A stretch of DNA of 64,000 nt from 9FT-COMBO-48-23 sp964400675. Its GTDB lineage: Bacteria; Chloroflexota; Dehalococcoidia; GIF9; UBA5629. The notes under the pieces were generated by a model. That model saw only the letters and a list, made by a program, of their open reading frames with translations, did not search any database and was not told the origin of the DNA. Positions within the stretch are counted from its first letter, which is position 1; each line of letters opens with the position of its first letter. The translations under genes and the position numbers were made by a program. The stretch is taken from the NCBI GenBank assembly GCA_964400675.1, contig CAYNVO010000004.1, positions 120,755 to 184,754 on the forward strand, written 5' to 3'. Of the stretch, positions 49,864 to 58,668 are shown one piece after another.

Positions 49864-50532
49864 TTATGGATGAAGCTGTTCTACGACAACCTTGATCTGA
49901 TACGTGTCTCTGAGAACTATCTCCGGTATGCCTGACCCTTTAGGATAGTCCTCGATTAAACCAGTGACCTGAACATGTTTATTTAGGAAGTAACTTTCGG
50001 GATTGGGCGGAAACTCGTTTATGAAATTTTCCCTGTCGCGACCCCAGATTATGCATTTGAAATAGTCCTGATAAGGCTTGTGAAAATCGAGGAAGGTAGG
50101 CTGGCTTTTAATGTCAGCCGCGTAGTGAGTTCCAACGACTATTCCCTCGACCACTTTATGCTGGCCGATATAGCTGCCCGCTTCCTCCCAGCTCATGATC
50201 CCGCTGCCTACTTTTATGTATTCGACTTTTGTCTCTACATCACTTCCTCCTGGCCCCATTATTGCCAGTGAAACAGAGTAGGCCCCGGCTGTAGTATAAG
50301 TATGACCGGGTTGTGGCAGGCTGCTGAACTGTCCGTCGCCGAAATCCCAGTGCCAGCGGCTGATGTCATCGGTAGATAAATCGGTGAAACTGACCGTTAA
50401 GGGGGCTATACCCGCCTCTGGGTTGGCGGCAAAATCTGCTGTTGGAGCCGGTATGTAGACAGGCTCTGGTTCTCGAGCACAGCCAGTAATAAGCGCAAGT
50501 AATACTAAAACCAATAACAATAGCTTATGCAT
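49864..50532 (-). CDS. PKD-domain lipoprotein
   Basis: This 222-residue protein has lipobox LITGC. A PKD domain follows (residues ~30-110; PLTVSFTDLS, WHWDFGDGQFS, HTYTTAGAYSVSL), then an OB-fold-like part (HKVVEGIVVGTHY, CIIWGRDRENF, KHVQVTGLIEDY). I start at ATG 50532 for a compact signal peptide; the frame is open further upstream. PKD domains usually mediate surface contacts. Confidence 0.78.
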   Translation of the reverse strand: MHKLLLLVLVLLALITGCAREPEPVYIPAPTADFAANPEAGIAPLTVSFTDLSTDDISRWHWDFGDGQFSSLPQPGHTYTTAGAYSVSLAIMGPGGSDVETKVEYIKVGSGIMSWEEAGSYIGQHKVVEGIVVGTHYAADIKSQPTFLDFHKPYQDYFKCIIWGRDRENFINEFPPNPESYFLNKHVQVTGLIEDYPKGSGIPEIVLRDTYQIKVVVEQLHP

Positions 50533-50572
50533 TGTCTGAATTTTAGCCTTAATATCGTTGAATCTCAACAAT

Positions 50573-50601
50573 TTGTTAAGTAAATACGAATTTGCTATAC
50601 T
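50573..50601 (+). promoter_or_regulatory. promoter of the kor-hdr operon
   Basis: TTGTTA (50573-50578) and TATACT (50596-50601) are 17 bases apart, with the extended -10 TG at 50593-50594. The leader is about 85 bases. Same hexamers and spacing as the ATP-grasp promoter. Confidence 0.7.
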
Positions 50602-50692
50602 TTTTCCTTAATGTGGTTATGGTCAGCGGTGCTGGCTGTTATTTATAAAGTTCTGGAGACCACCTCAAATAAAAGTTGCGAGCGGTGACTAT

Positions 50693-50968
50693 ATGAAGTT
50701 ATGGAGAAAGCCTTTTGATATGGCGGACAAGGCCCCTAATCCAGTCAAGTTACACATTGACGTAGACAGATGCAAGGGTTGTGGCTATTGCGCCGAATTT
50801 TGTCCTCGAGGAGTGTTGGAGATAACCGGTGAGCTAAGCCCTAAAGGTTATGACATGGTCAGGGTGGTTGACGAGAGTAAATGCTTGGGCTGTGGTCTCT
50901 GTGAGGCTATATGTCCCGAGTTTGGAATTTATCTCATTACGGAAGATAAACAAGTAAAAGAAGTCTAG
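50693..50968 (+). CDS. korD: 2-oxoacid:ferredoxin oxidoreductase, delta (ferredoxin) subunit
   Basis: This 91-residue protein has two 4Fe-4S motifs, CKGCGYCAEFCP and CLGCGLCEAICP. It passes electrons from the TPP-containing subunits to ferredoxin. It is the first gene of the operon and lies 7 bases before korA. A second in-frame ATG at 50720 is possible. Confidence 0.9.
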   Translation: MKLWRKPFDMADKAPNPVKLHIDVDRCKGCGYCAEFCPRGVLEITGELSPKGYDMVRVVDESKCLGCGLCEAICPEFGIYLITEDKQVKEV

Positions 50969-50975
50969 GCAACAC

Positions 50976-52127
50976 ATGTCTAAAGAGGAAGTACTCTGCG
51001 GCGAATTTTTTATGAACGGCGATATGGCCTGTGCCGAAGGGGCTATAAGCGCTGGTTGCCGTTTCTTTGCCGGCTATCCCATTACCCCTGCAACCGAAGT
51101 GGCTGAGAGGATGAGCGAGCGTATTCCTCAAGTGGGTGGTGTTTTTATTCAAATGGAAGACGAGATAGCTTCCATGAATGCAATACTCGGAGCATCATGG
51201 GCTGGAGTAAAGGCGATGACTGCTACCTCCGGGCCAGGATTCAGCTTGATGATGGAGAATTTGGGTTTGGGCATTATGCTGGAAACGCCCTGTGTTGTGG
51301 TCAATGTCCAGAGGGCAGGCCCATCTACAGGATTACCTACCCTGGTTGCACAGGGAGACATGATGCAGGCCAGATGGGGCGCCCATGGGCACTATGAGAT
51401 CATCGCTCTCTCTCCTGACTCGCCGCAGGAGGTGTTTGACCTGACCATTACGGCGTTTAATTTGTCAGAGCAGTACCGGGTGCCTGTGTTGCTTATGACT
51501 GATGAATCGGTGGGACATATGAGTGAGAAGGTTGTTATACCAAGGATAAACCAAAAAAAGCTGGTTAGCAGGCCTCGTCCTACGGTCGCTCCGGAGAAGT
51601 ATTTGCCCTATGATTCGAGAGAGGGTTTGGTGACTCCGATGGCTATAGCCGGTGAGGGGTATCGTTTTCATGTTACCGGCCTGACACATGACGATATGGG
51701 CTATCCGGTAATGACCGCCGAAGCTCAGGACAAATTGATACGACGTCTTGTAGATAAGATACGGCTAAATGCCAAAGAGATAATAAGATGTGAGGAAATA
51801 GATATTGATGACGCTGAGGTAGTTGTGGTTAGCTATGGAATATCGGCCCGTATCGCCCGATATGCGGTGCAGAAGGCAAGGGGCGAGGGGATAAAGGCTG
51901 GCCTATTACGACTGATAACAGTATGGCCTTTTGCTGAAGACCGCATAAGAGAGCTAGCATCCAAAGTGAAAGCATTTATAGTACCGGAGATAAACTATGG
52001 ACAGATGGTGAGGGAGGTGGAGCGATGTGCCGCAGGCAAAGCAAAGGCAAGGCTGGTATCGCACATGGGCGGTGGCGTGCATCTCCCCGAAACAGTTCTA
52101 GAAGCTATACGAGAGGAAGCCAGATGA
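50976..52127 (+). CDS. korA: 2-oxoacid:ferredoxin oxidoreductase, alpha subunit
   Basis: This 383-residue subunit holds the pyrimidine-binding and C-terminal domains (FAGYPITPATEVAE, QMEDEIASMNAILGASWAG, SGPGFSLMMENLG). The wording fits the 2-oxoglutarate (Kor) branch better than pyruvate, but the substrate range is not certain. Its TGA overlaps the korB ATG. Confidence 0.93.
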   Translation: MSKEEVLCGEFFMNGDMACAEGAISAGCRFFAGYPITPATEVAERMSERIPQVGGVFIQMEDEIASMNAILGASWAGVKAMTATSGPGFSLMMENLGLGIMLETPCVVVNVQRAGPSTGLPTLVAQGDMMQARWGAHGHYEIIALSPDSPQEVFDLTITAFNLSEQYRVPVLLMTDESVGHMSEKVVIPRINQKKLVSRPRPTVAPEKYLPYDSREGLVTPMAIAGEGYRFHVTGLTHDDMGYPVMTAEAQDKLIRRLVDKIRLNAKEIIRCEEIDIDDAEVVVVSYGISARIARYAVQKARGEGIKAGLLRLITVWPFAEDRIRELASKVKAFIVPEINYGQMVREVERCAAGKAKARLVSHMGGGVHLPETVLEAIREEAR

Positions 52128-52972
52128 CAAAGATGCTGACGGTAGAGGTGAATCCTATAGACTGCTACCTCAGGGTAGACAGAATACCGCATATCTGGTG
52201 TGCTGGCTGTGGTATCGGACCAGCGGCCGGATGTTTCCTCAGGGCTATTGACCGCGCCGGGCTGGAGCCAGACAAAGTAGCTGTGGTCTCTGGGATCGGC
52301 TGCTCAGGTAGAGTTGCTGGCTATATTAAACTTGACTCTTTCCATACCACACACGGCCGGGCTCTCCCTTTCGCTACTGGTCTTAAGCTGGGGAATCCGG
52401 AATTGAATGTGGTGGTATTTTCTGGGGATGGAGATATCGCGGCTATCGGGGGTAACCATCTTATTCACTCTGCCCGCCGTAATATCGATATGACCGTCAT
52501 TTGTATTAACAACTTTAACTATGGCATGACCGGTGGACAGATGGGACCGACTACGCCGCTTGGTGCTCGAAGTGCTACTTCACCCTATGGTAACTTCGAG
52601 TATCCTTTTAACCTGCCTTACTTGGTTGCTGCCTGTGGTGCTACCTATGTTGCCAGATGGACGGTGTTGCATTTGCGAGAGTTGGAAAGGTCAATTGCTG
52701 AAGCATTGGTCAAGCCCGGTTTCAGTTTTATAGAGGTGCTCAGTCCCTGCCCTACCGTCTACGGGCGACAGAATAAATCGCCGCGAGGTCTGGATGAAAT
52801 GCGCAGCTATAAGGAAAGAAGCATCATCAGGGATGGAGCTGACCCGAAAGACGTTGGGATATCTCTAGATGGTCCCATCGTGGTAGGCAAATTTGTTGAC
52901 ACAGAAAGGCCTACTTTGTGGGATTGCTACCAGCAGATGCTTGATAGAGCAAACAAGTCGAAAAAACGGTAG
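52124..52972 (+). CDS. korB: 2-oxoacid:ferredoxin oxidoreductase, beta (TPP) subunit
   Basis: This 282-residue subunit binds thiamine diphosphate through GDGDIAAIGGNHLIHSARRN and INNFNYGMTGGQ; CAGCG and GIGCSGR are the usual Cys motifs. It starts at ATG 52124, overlapping korA by 4 bases, with GAGGAAG upstream; the longer frame from 52025 lies inside korA. Confidence 0.93.
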   Translation: MTKMLTVEVNPIDCYLRVDRIPHIWCAGCGIGPAAGCFLRAIDRAGLEPDKVAVVSGIGCSGRVAGYIKLDSFHTTHGRALPFATGLKLGNPELNVVVFSGDGDIAAIGGNHLIHSARRNIDMTVICINNFNYGMTGGQMGPTTPLGARSATSPYGNFEYPFNLPYLVAACGATYVARWTVLHLRELERSIAEALVKPGFSFIEVLSPCPTVYGRQNKSPRGLDEMRSYKERSIIRDGADPKDVGISLDGPIVVGKFVDTERPTLWDCYQQMLDRANKSKKR

Positions 52973-53020
52973 CCGGTATTATATGGCTGATTAGTAAGGG
53001 AACTCCTTGGAGGAGAGAAC

Positions 53021-53572
53021 TTGAGACGGACAGAAGTAAGATTAAGTGGTGCTGGCGGACAGGGGATTGTGCTTGCTGGCCAGATTCTGGGCCAGGCGGT
53101 TTCCTTATATGAAAAAGGGAAATTTGCTACCTTCACCCAAAGCTATGGACCAGAAGCACGAGGTGGCTCCTGCTCCGCTGAAGTTGTTGTTTCGGATGAA
53201 TCTGTAGGTTATCCCTATGTGATAAGCCCACAGGTAGTAGTTATCATGTCACAAGAAGCCTACAATAAGTACACACTAAATCTCAGCCCAGACACGGTGG
53301 TAATTATAGACTCTGGCCTGGTCAAACCCAGTGCATCGAAGAAACTTAAGGTATTCTCGATCCCGGCTACTAATCTTGCTCGGGAGATGGGGCGAGTGGT
53401 AGTAGCCAATATCATCATGCTTGGATTTCTGGCAGCAGTCAGCGATGTGGTTGCTCATCAGGCGCTCAAAAAATCTATCTTGTCGACTGTGCCCGAAGGC
53501 ACAGGGGAATTTAACATCAAGGCTTTCACTCTGGGATATGAATACGGGCTGAAACAAGCCAAAGCGAAGTAG
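53021..53572 (+). CDS. korC: 2-oxoacid:ferredoxin oxidoreductase, gamma subunit
   Basis: This 183-residue subunit begins RRTEVRLSGAGGQGIVLAGQ, the family signature for CoA binding, and has SYGPEARGGSCSAEVV. It starts at TTG 53021 with GGAGG upstream. With korDAB it makes a complete enzyme: 2-oxoacid + CoA + oxidised ferredoxin to acyl-CoA, CO2 and reduced ferredoxin (or the reverse). Confidence 0.92.
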   Translation: MRRTEVRLSGAGGQGIVLAGQILGQAVSLYEKGKFATFTQSYGPEARGGSCSAEVVVSDESVGYPYVISPQVVVIMSQEAYNKYTLNLSPDTVVIIDSGLVKPSASKKLKVFSIPATNLAREMGRVVVANIIMLGFLAAVSDVVAHQALKKSILSTVPEGTGEFNIKAFTLGYEYGLKQAKAK

Positions 53573-53585
53573 AGCTTAGGTATAG

Positions 53586-56500
53586 ATGGCGAGTAGTGTC
53601 GCAGTAATTGGTAATAGTGTTGGAGCAGCTCAGTGCGCCCTGACTTTGGCTAAAATGGGTGCTGAGGTTAGCCTCGTTATCTCTACCAAGGCATTAAGCC
53701 TAAACAGTAATGGAAATAGCGATTCCTCATCTGGTGCCATTAGTGGATGTCTTGACATCTGGCCATTTTTGCTCAGGGCAGCGACTCATCCCGGGGTTAA
53801 GCTTTACACTAACTCCTGTGTTGAAGCTATAACAGGGAAATGTGGAGAATTCGTAGTAAAGATAAAGAGATTACCCCGCTATGTAGATGAGAAATTATGT
53901 ACTAGCTGTGGATTGTGCCAGGAAGCGTGCCCGGTAAAAATACCCTTTTCTTATGACGGTCGTGTGCTCACACACGGTGCTATCCATGCCCTGTTAATGG
54001 GTAATCGGTCGGTACCGTCAGCCTATTCTATAGATAAAAATGACACTGCGCCTTGCCGGGTGGCCTGCCCCCTTGGTATCAATATACCCGGCTTCATCTG
54101 TCTGCTGGCTAAGGGTAAGGCGGACGAAGCTCTAAATCTCATCGATGAAGCTGCACCGTTAGCCGGGATACTCGGACGGGTGTGCAGTCATCCATGCGAA
54201 GATAATTGTCAGCGGGCTAAAGTTGATAGTCCTGTGTTTATTCGCGCTCTGCACCGATATGCTGCCGATAATGCTTCTGGCAGCATTAATTACAACCCCA
54301 GAAGCCAGGCCAAGTCCAGAGAAGACAAAATAGCTATTGTCGGTAGTGGGCCATCTGGATTGACAGCAGCCTGGGAACTAGCCCGACGTGGATATACTCC
54401 CACTATATTTGAGTCCCATGCTGTGGTCGGCGGTATGCTGGCTACAGGTATACCTCGGTTCCGTCTTCCCCGTGAGGTGCGAGAGAGGGAAGTGGAGGCA
54501 ATCATAGCCATGGGTGTAGATATTAAAACAGGTGTAATGGTAGGTCAGGACATAACGCTTTCTGACCTGAGGGAGCAAGGTTATAAAGCTTTTTACCTGG
54601 CTATAGGCACTGGTTTGAATAATAAGCTAAATATCCCCGGAGAAGACCTCGAAGGCGTTGTCGACGTCATATCAATGCTGTTTGCGCTCAATTTGAAGGT
54701 AGGCGCAACAGTCGGCTCAAATGTGGTGGTCATTGGTGGTGGTAACAGTGCCGTAGATTCGGCCAGGGCAGTTAAGAGGCGAAGTAAAGGCACTGTGCGG
54801 ATACTTTACCGACGCACATCAGATGAAATGACCGCCATAAAGGAGCATGTTGAGGAAGCCGTTGAGGAAGGCGTGCTCATTGAATATCTTACTGCCCCTG
54901 TTGAAATTATTGGCGATGGGACCAAAGTTACCGGAATATGCTGCCAGCGGATGAAACTGGGCAAAGTTGATGCTACTGGACGGCGCCAGCCGGTGCCCAT
55001 TGAGGGGTCGGAATTTACTATAGACGCTGATCACGTTGTGGTATCTATAGGCCAGCGCCCAAGTACAGGCCTACTTAAATTAAAGGATATCAGGCTCAAT
55101 GACGATGAAACTATAAATGTGGACCTACTGACACTTCAGGCCATCATACCTGATATCTTTGCTGGCGGCGATTGTATCACCGGTCCTAATACTGTTGTTG
55201 AAGCTATGGCTGCCGGTCTCAGAGCTGCGGAATCTATTGACAGGTATCTCAGCGGGGGTGACTTGAGGAAGGGTCGTAGTTTGGAAAAACAGAAACAGGC
55301 TGAAGTTGATATTGAGGCAAGGTATGTCTCGCCTCACAAGCGGGCTGAAATGCCTATTCTTCCTCATGCTGCTAGAATGGGGACATTTGAAGAGACTAAG
55401 ATAGGCCTATCTCCAGACATGGCCAAGACCGAGACTGAGCGTTGCCTAAGTTGTGCCTTATGTAGTGGCTGTCTGGAATGTGAGCGGGCATGTCAGGTAA
55501 ATGCTGTTTCCCATAAAGATAGTATCAAGTCGGTGAAAATAGAAGCCGGAGCTGTGGTTGATTTTGCTTCTCACGGTAGCGATGCTGCCCCACCCCGACC
55601 CAAATCTTCTCAAAGCAGGGCTCTTCAAGTTTCCGGTGAGGGTGTCTTTGTTGTAGAAGGCGAAGGCGATTTATTGGATGAACTCAGTCGTGCTTCGGCA
55701 ACTGCACTGGATGTAGCGCGGTGGTTGAAGTTACCAAAGAAAGCTGCCTCAACTGGTGAAGATGCTGATAGTAATAATGGTGGCAGGCTGGATTTCGTGC
55801 CAGCTGTAACAGAACTGTTAAGCATTGATGATGGGCGTACTGGCGTGGTACTGTGCCGCTGCGGTGGCAGCATTAGTTCGGTCATTGACTTTTCTGAGGT
55901 AGTTAGTGAAATAAAGCGTCTTTCTGGCGTTTCTTGTGTACGGGAGTTATCTCAGGTGTGCACTGAATATGGAGCGCGGGAGATTAAAGATTTGGTCACG
56001 GCTGAAAAACTCAGCAGGCTGGTTATAGCCGCTTGCCGGTGTTGCAATCTGGAGCAAGTCTGTTTCAGTTGCACGGAGCAGCGAGTAAGGTGTAAAGAAT
56101 ATTTGAGCCGATACCTGGATACAGAACCAGGTACAGTTGTGGAATTTGTTAACATTCGTGAGCAATGTGCCTGGGTGCATAGCGACAATCCTGCAGATGC
56201 TACTAATAAGGCGATAGAGATAGTCGCTTCGGGGATTGTCAGGGCTCAAGACATTTCGTCGGCAACACTCAGCGGGCGCCCGATTATCCAGGGTGCGTTG
56301 GTGATAAGCACCGGGCTTCCAGGTCTGGCAACTGCAATGAGCTTAGCATCTCAGTCTTATCCGGTAGCTATCGTCTACAGTTCAGAATTGAAAAAGAAAA
56401 AGGGAAAGCGGACAACTGAATACCTCGAAAAAGAAGCTAGTCTGTTAAAGGAGCTTGGGGAACTGGGTGCGTCTGTCATGTCGTGGCCCAGAACATTAAG

Positions 56501-57113
56501 GCTTGATGGTATGCCCGGCAACTATGAAGCTGTGCTTGAATCATCTTCTGAAATAGCTAACCTCAAGGTCGGTGCTGTCATATTGGATTCTGGAGCCTTG
56601 GATAAAATGCTTGCTCGGGCCGATGCTACTTTCAAGACAAGCCTTGTTGGCCGTATTCTCTCGTGGAATACTCATACAGACAACAGGGCAATTTTAGGTT
56701 TCACTTTACGAGAATTTGCTATTGGAGACCCAACCGGCATATTTATCGTCTCGTCAGGCGCATCGGAGTCGCCTGAGAGACAGGTCATTATGGGACAGGC
56801 GATGGCAGCCAGGGCCTCGATTTATTTGAGCCAGGGCATACTTAGACCGCGGATTACTGCGGTTACTATCGATAGACAGTTATGTCGCGGCTGCGGTGAT
56901 TGCACTGCAGTGTGTCCTTACATAGAGATGAAAATTAATGAACTAGGCACCGCTCATGCTTGTGTTGATCCAGTGTTGTGCCTGGGTTGTGGAACTTGCC
57001 TTACCTCATGCCCTACCGGAGCTATAACTCAGCTTGTTCAAAACGATTCCAGCATAATTAATACGTTAGAATCCATGCTGGAGAAGCCTGGCAAGGTTGG
57101 TATGACCGCATGA
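53586..57113 (+). CDS. 1175-residue GltD-like/HdrA-like multidomain iron-sulfur flavoprotein
   Basis: The order is: a flavin-binding-like start (residues 3-110) with ferredoxin motif CTSCGLCQEACP at 105-116. A full GltD/NfnB-like module follows from about 157 to 610 (CRVACPLGINIPGF, GSGPSG at 253-258, VVIGGGNSAVDSAR, FAGGDCITGPNTVVEAMAAG). A cluster at ~620-645 precedes an HdrA N-terminal-like domain from ~755 (CRCGGSISS) to ~880, then a degenerate Rossmann part. A terminal double ferredoxin domain starts at Cys1100 (CRGCGDCTAVCP, CLGCGTCLTSCP). GltD-type modules exchange hydride with NAD(P)H, so this protein may connect pyridine nucleotide to the Hdr chain. It overlaps the next gene by 4 bases. 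Confidence 0.88.
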   Translation: MASSVAVIGNSVGAAQCALTLAKMGAEVSLVISTKALSLNSNGNSDSSSGAISGCLDIWPFLLRAATHPGVKLYTNSCVEAITGKCGEFVVKIKRLPRYVDEKLCTSCGLCQEACPVKIPFSYDGRVLTHGAIHALLMGNRSVPSAYSIDKNDTAPCRVACPLGINIPGFICLLAKGKADEALNLIDEAAPLAGILGRVCSHPCEDNCQRAKVDSPVFIRALHRYAADNASGSINYNPRSQAKSREDKIAIVGSGPSGLTAAWELARRGYTPTIFESHAVVGGMLATGIPRFRLPREVREREVEAIIAMGVDIKTGVMVGQDITLSDLREQGYKAFYLAIGTGLNNKLNIPGEDLEGVVDVISMLFALNLKVGATVGSNVVVIGGGNSAVDSARAVKRRSKGTVRILYRRTSDEMTAIKEHVEEAVEEGVLIEYLTAPVEIIGDGTKVTGICCQRMKLGKVDATGRRQPVPIEGSEFTIDADHVVVSIGQRPSTGLLKLKDIRLNDDETINVDLLTLQAIIPDIFAGGDCITGPNTVVEAMAAGLRAAESIDRYLSGGDLRKGRSLEKQKQAEVDIEARYVSPHKRAEMPILPHAARMGTFEETKIGLSPDMAKTETERCLSCALCSGCLECERACQVNAVSHKDSIKSVKIEAGAVVDFASHGSDAAPPRPKSSQSRALQVSGEGVFVVEGEGDLLDELSRASATALDVARWLKLPKKAASTGEDADSNNGGRLDFVPAVTELLSIDDGRTGVVLCRCGGSISSVIDFSEVVSEIKRLSGVSCVRELSQVCTEYGAREIKDLVTAEKLSRLVIAACRCCNLEQVCFSCTEQRVRCKEYLSRYLDTEPGTVVEFVNIREQCAWVHSDNPADATNKAIEIVASGIVRAQDISSATLSGRPIIQGALVISTGLPGLATAMSLASQSYPVAIVYSSELKKKKGKRTTEYLEKEASLLKELGELGASVMSWPRTLRLDGMPGNYEAVLESSSEIANLKVGAVILDSGALDKMLARADATFKTSLVGRILSWNTHTDNRAILGFTLREFAIGDPTGIFIVSSGASESPERQVIMGQAMAARASIYLSQGILRPRITAVTIDRQLCRGCGDCTAVCPYIEMKINELGTAHACVDPVLCLGCGTCLTSCPTGAITQLVQNDSSIINTLESMLEKPGKVGMTA

Positions 57114-57505
57114 GTCAAACTGATACTGATATCGTGGTTTTTACTTGCAACTGGGATGGCCTTAGCTGCATTGAGGCGGCGGCACAAAGCCGTCTTAACT
57201 ATCCGCCATCGGTAAAAGTGGTTAGGGTGAGCTGCCTTTCACGGGTGCATTCGGGTTTGATACTCAAGGCTTTTGAGCTGGGGGCAAGTGGGGTGATGCT
57301 CCTGGGATGCGAGCCAGGCAATTGCTATTACGAGAAGGGTGACAGGTTCAATGTAGCGGAGTATGAGAAGACGCGTGGGGTACTTGGGTTATTGGGTTTG
57401 GGTACCGATAGACTCAGGCTTACTCGTTTGCTGCGTTGCGATGGAGAAGGCTTTGTGAAGCAGGTGATGGATTTCATCGCTGAGATAGAGCGGGCTCCAC
57501 AATAG
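57110..57505 (+). CDS. MvhD-like iron-sulfur subunit
   Basis: This 131-residue protein of the FrhD/MvhD family has FTCNWDGLSCIEAA, VSCLSRVHSGLILKAFELGA and LLGCEPGNCYYEKG, giving the cysteines for a 2Fe-2S cluster. In methanogens MvhD links hydrogenase to HdrA. No hydrogenase gene is present here, so it must link HdrA to another electron donor or acceptor. Confidence 0.9.
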   Translation: MSQTDTDIVVFTCNWDGLSCIEAAAQSRLNYPPSVKVVRVSCLSRVHSGLILKAFELGASGVMLLGCEPGNCYYEKGDRFNVAEYEKTRGVLGLLGLGTDRLRLTRLLRCDGEGFVKQVMDFIAEIERAPQ

Positions 57506-57519
57506 GATATGAAAACGTA

Positions 57520-58668
57520 ATGTTTAATGGTAAACCGGAAATAAAGGATACTCGCATACATCTTTGCCTCGATTGTGGCAAATGTACGGTAGTATGTCCG
57601 GTTGCGAAATACAACCCGGAGTTTAACCCACGGCTTATAGTACAGAGAAACACAGAACAAAGGGGCCTGAATTTTCAGGATGAAACAATCTGGTCTTGCC
57701 TCAATTGCTATATGTGTCTGGAGCGGTGCAACTACCGCGTGGAATTCCCCGAGTTTATTCGTATTTTGAGAACTGAGGCGCTTAGCAAAGGAACCCAGGC
57801 GAAATGCAGCCATGGTGGGGTATTGCAGTCTATGATGCATCTAATGACCGGTGGAAACTTGCATCAGGAGAGGTTGGGCTGGCTACCACCAGATATTAAG
57901 CTATCTGCTAAATACGATACCATATTTTTTGTAGGTTGCGCGCCATATTTCGACGTTATGTTCAAAGACCTGGGAGTGAATACTTTGGAAGGTGTCAAGG
58001 GAGCTTTGAGGTTGCTAAACCGAGCTAAAATACCTTTTAATCTTCTGGCTAACGAGCGTTGCTGCGGGCGTGACCTTTTGCTCCAGGGAGATAAAGAGGG
58101 CTTTGTGGCTCTGGCACGGGCAAATATGCAGGAGTTTGACCGACTTGGCGTAAAAAAAGTCATCACCAGTTGCCCGGAATGTTACTATTCATTGAAGATT
58201 GATTATCCCAAAGTGTTGGGCAGCACAGTGGCGGAAGTGGTATATTGGACAGATGCTGTAGCACCGTTGCTACAGAGCGGCGAATTGCATATCGGAAAAC
58301 TCAAGGAAAAGGCTACTTATCAGGACCCCTGCACTCTGGGAAGGGGCTTGAGGATTTTTGATTCACCTCGTCAGGTGCTGGGCGCCGTGGATGGTCTGGA
58401 ATTAGTGGAAATGGAACAGAGTCGGGAGAAGGCACTATGTTGCGGGGCAAGTTCCTGGGTACACTGTGGGGCTGCGAACCGGCAGATACAGGATGAGCGC
58501 CTTACTCAGGCAGAGGCCACTGGGGCCGGGATACTGGTGACTTCCTGCCCAAAGTGCCAGATTCATTTAAAGTGTGCCCAGCGGAGCCGAAATGGGAGAA
58601 CGCCTGAAATCGATATACAGGACCTGACTGGCTTGGTAGCCCGCTCACTTGACCAGGAGGTAAGCTAA
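57520..58668 (+). CDS. HdrC-HdrB fusion (HdrD-like) subunit
   Basis: This 382-residue protein has an HdrC-like N-terminus with two cluster motifs (CLDCGKCTVVCP, CLNCYMCLERCN) and an HdrB-like C-terminus with two CCG domains (GCAPYF..CCGRDLLL..SCPECY and DPCTLGR..CCGASSW..SCPKCQ). In methanogens these residues hold the noncubane clusters that reduce heterodisulfide. The actual disulfide or other acceptor here is unknown. Confidence 0.92.
   Translation: MFNGKPEIKDTRIHLCLDCGKCTVVCPVAKYNPEFNPRLIVQRNTEQRGLNFQDETIWSCLNCYMCLERCNYRVEFPEFIRILRTEALSKGTQAKCSHGGVLQSMMHLMTGGNLHQERLGWLPPDIKLSAKYDTIFFVGCAPYFDVMFKDLGVNTLEGVKGALRLLNRAKIPFNLLANERCCGRDLLLQGDKEGFVALARANMQEFDRLGVKKVITSCPECYYSLKIDYPKVLGSTVAEVVYWTDAVAPLLQSGELHIGKLKEKATYQDPCTLGRGLRIFDSPRQVLGAVDGLELVEMEQSREKALCCGASSWVHCGAANRQIQDERLTQAEATGAGILVTSCPKCQIHLKCAQRSRNGRTPEIDIQDLTGLVARSLDQEVS

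Noticed and set aside
50976..53572. pyruvate:ferredoxin oxidoreductase (por)
   Set aside because: Subunit sizes and motifs fit the Kor/Vor-type four-subunit layout better than Por; the substrate is still not certain.
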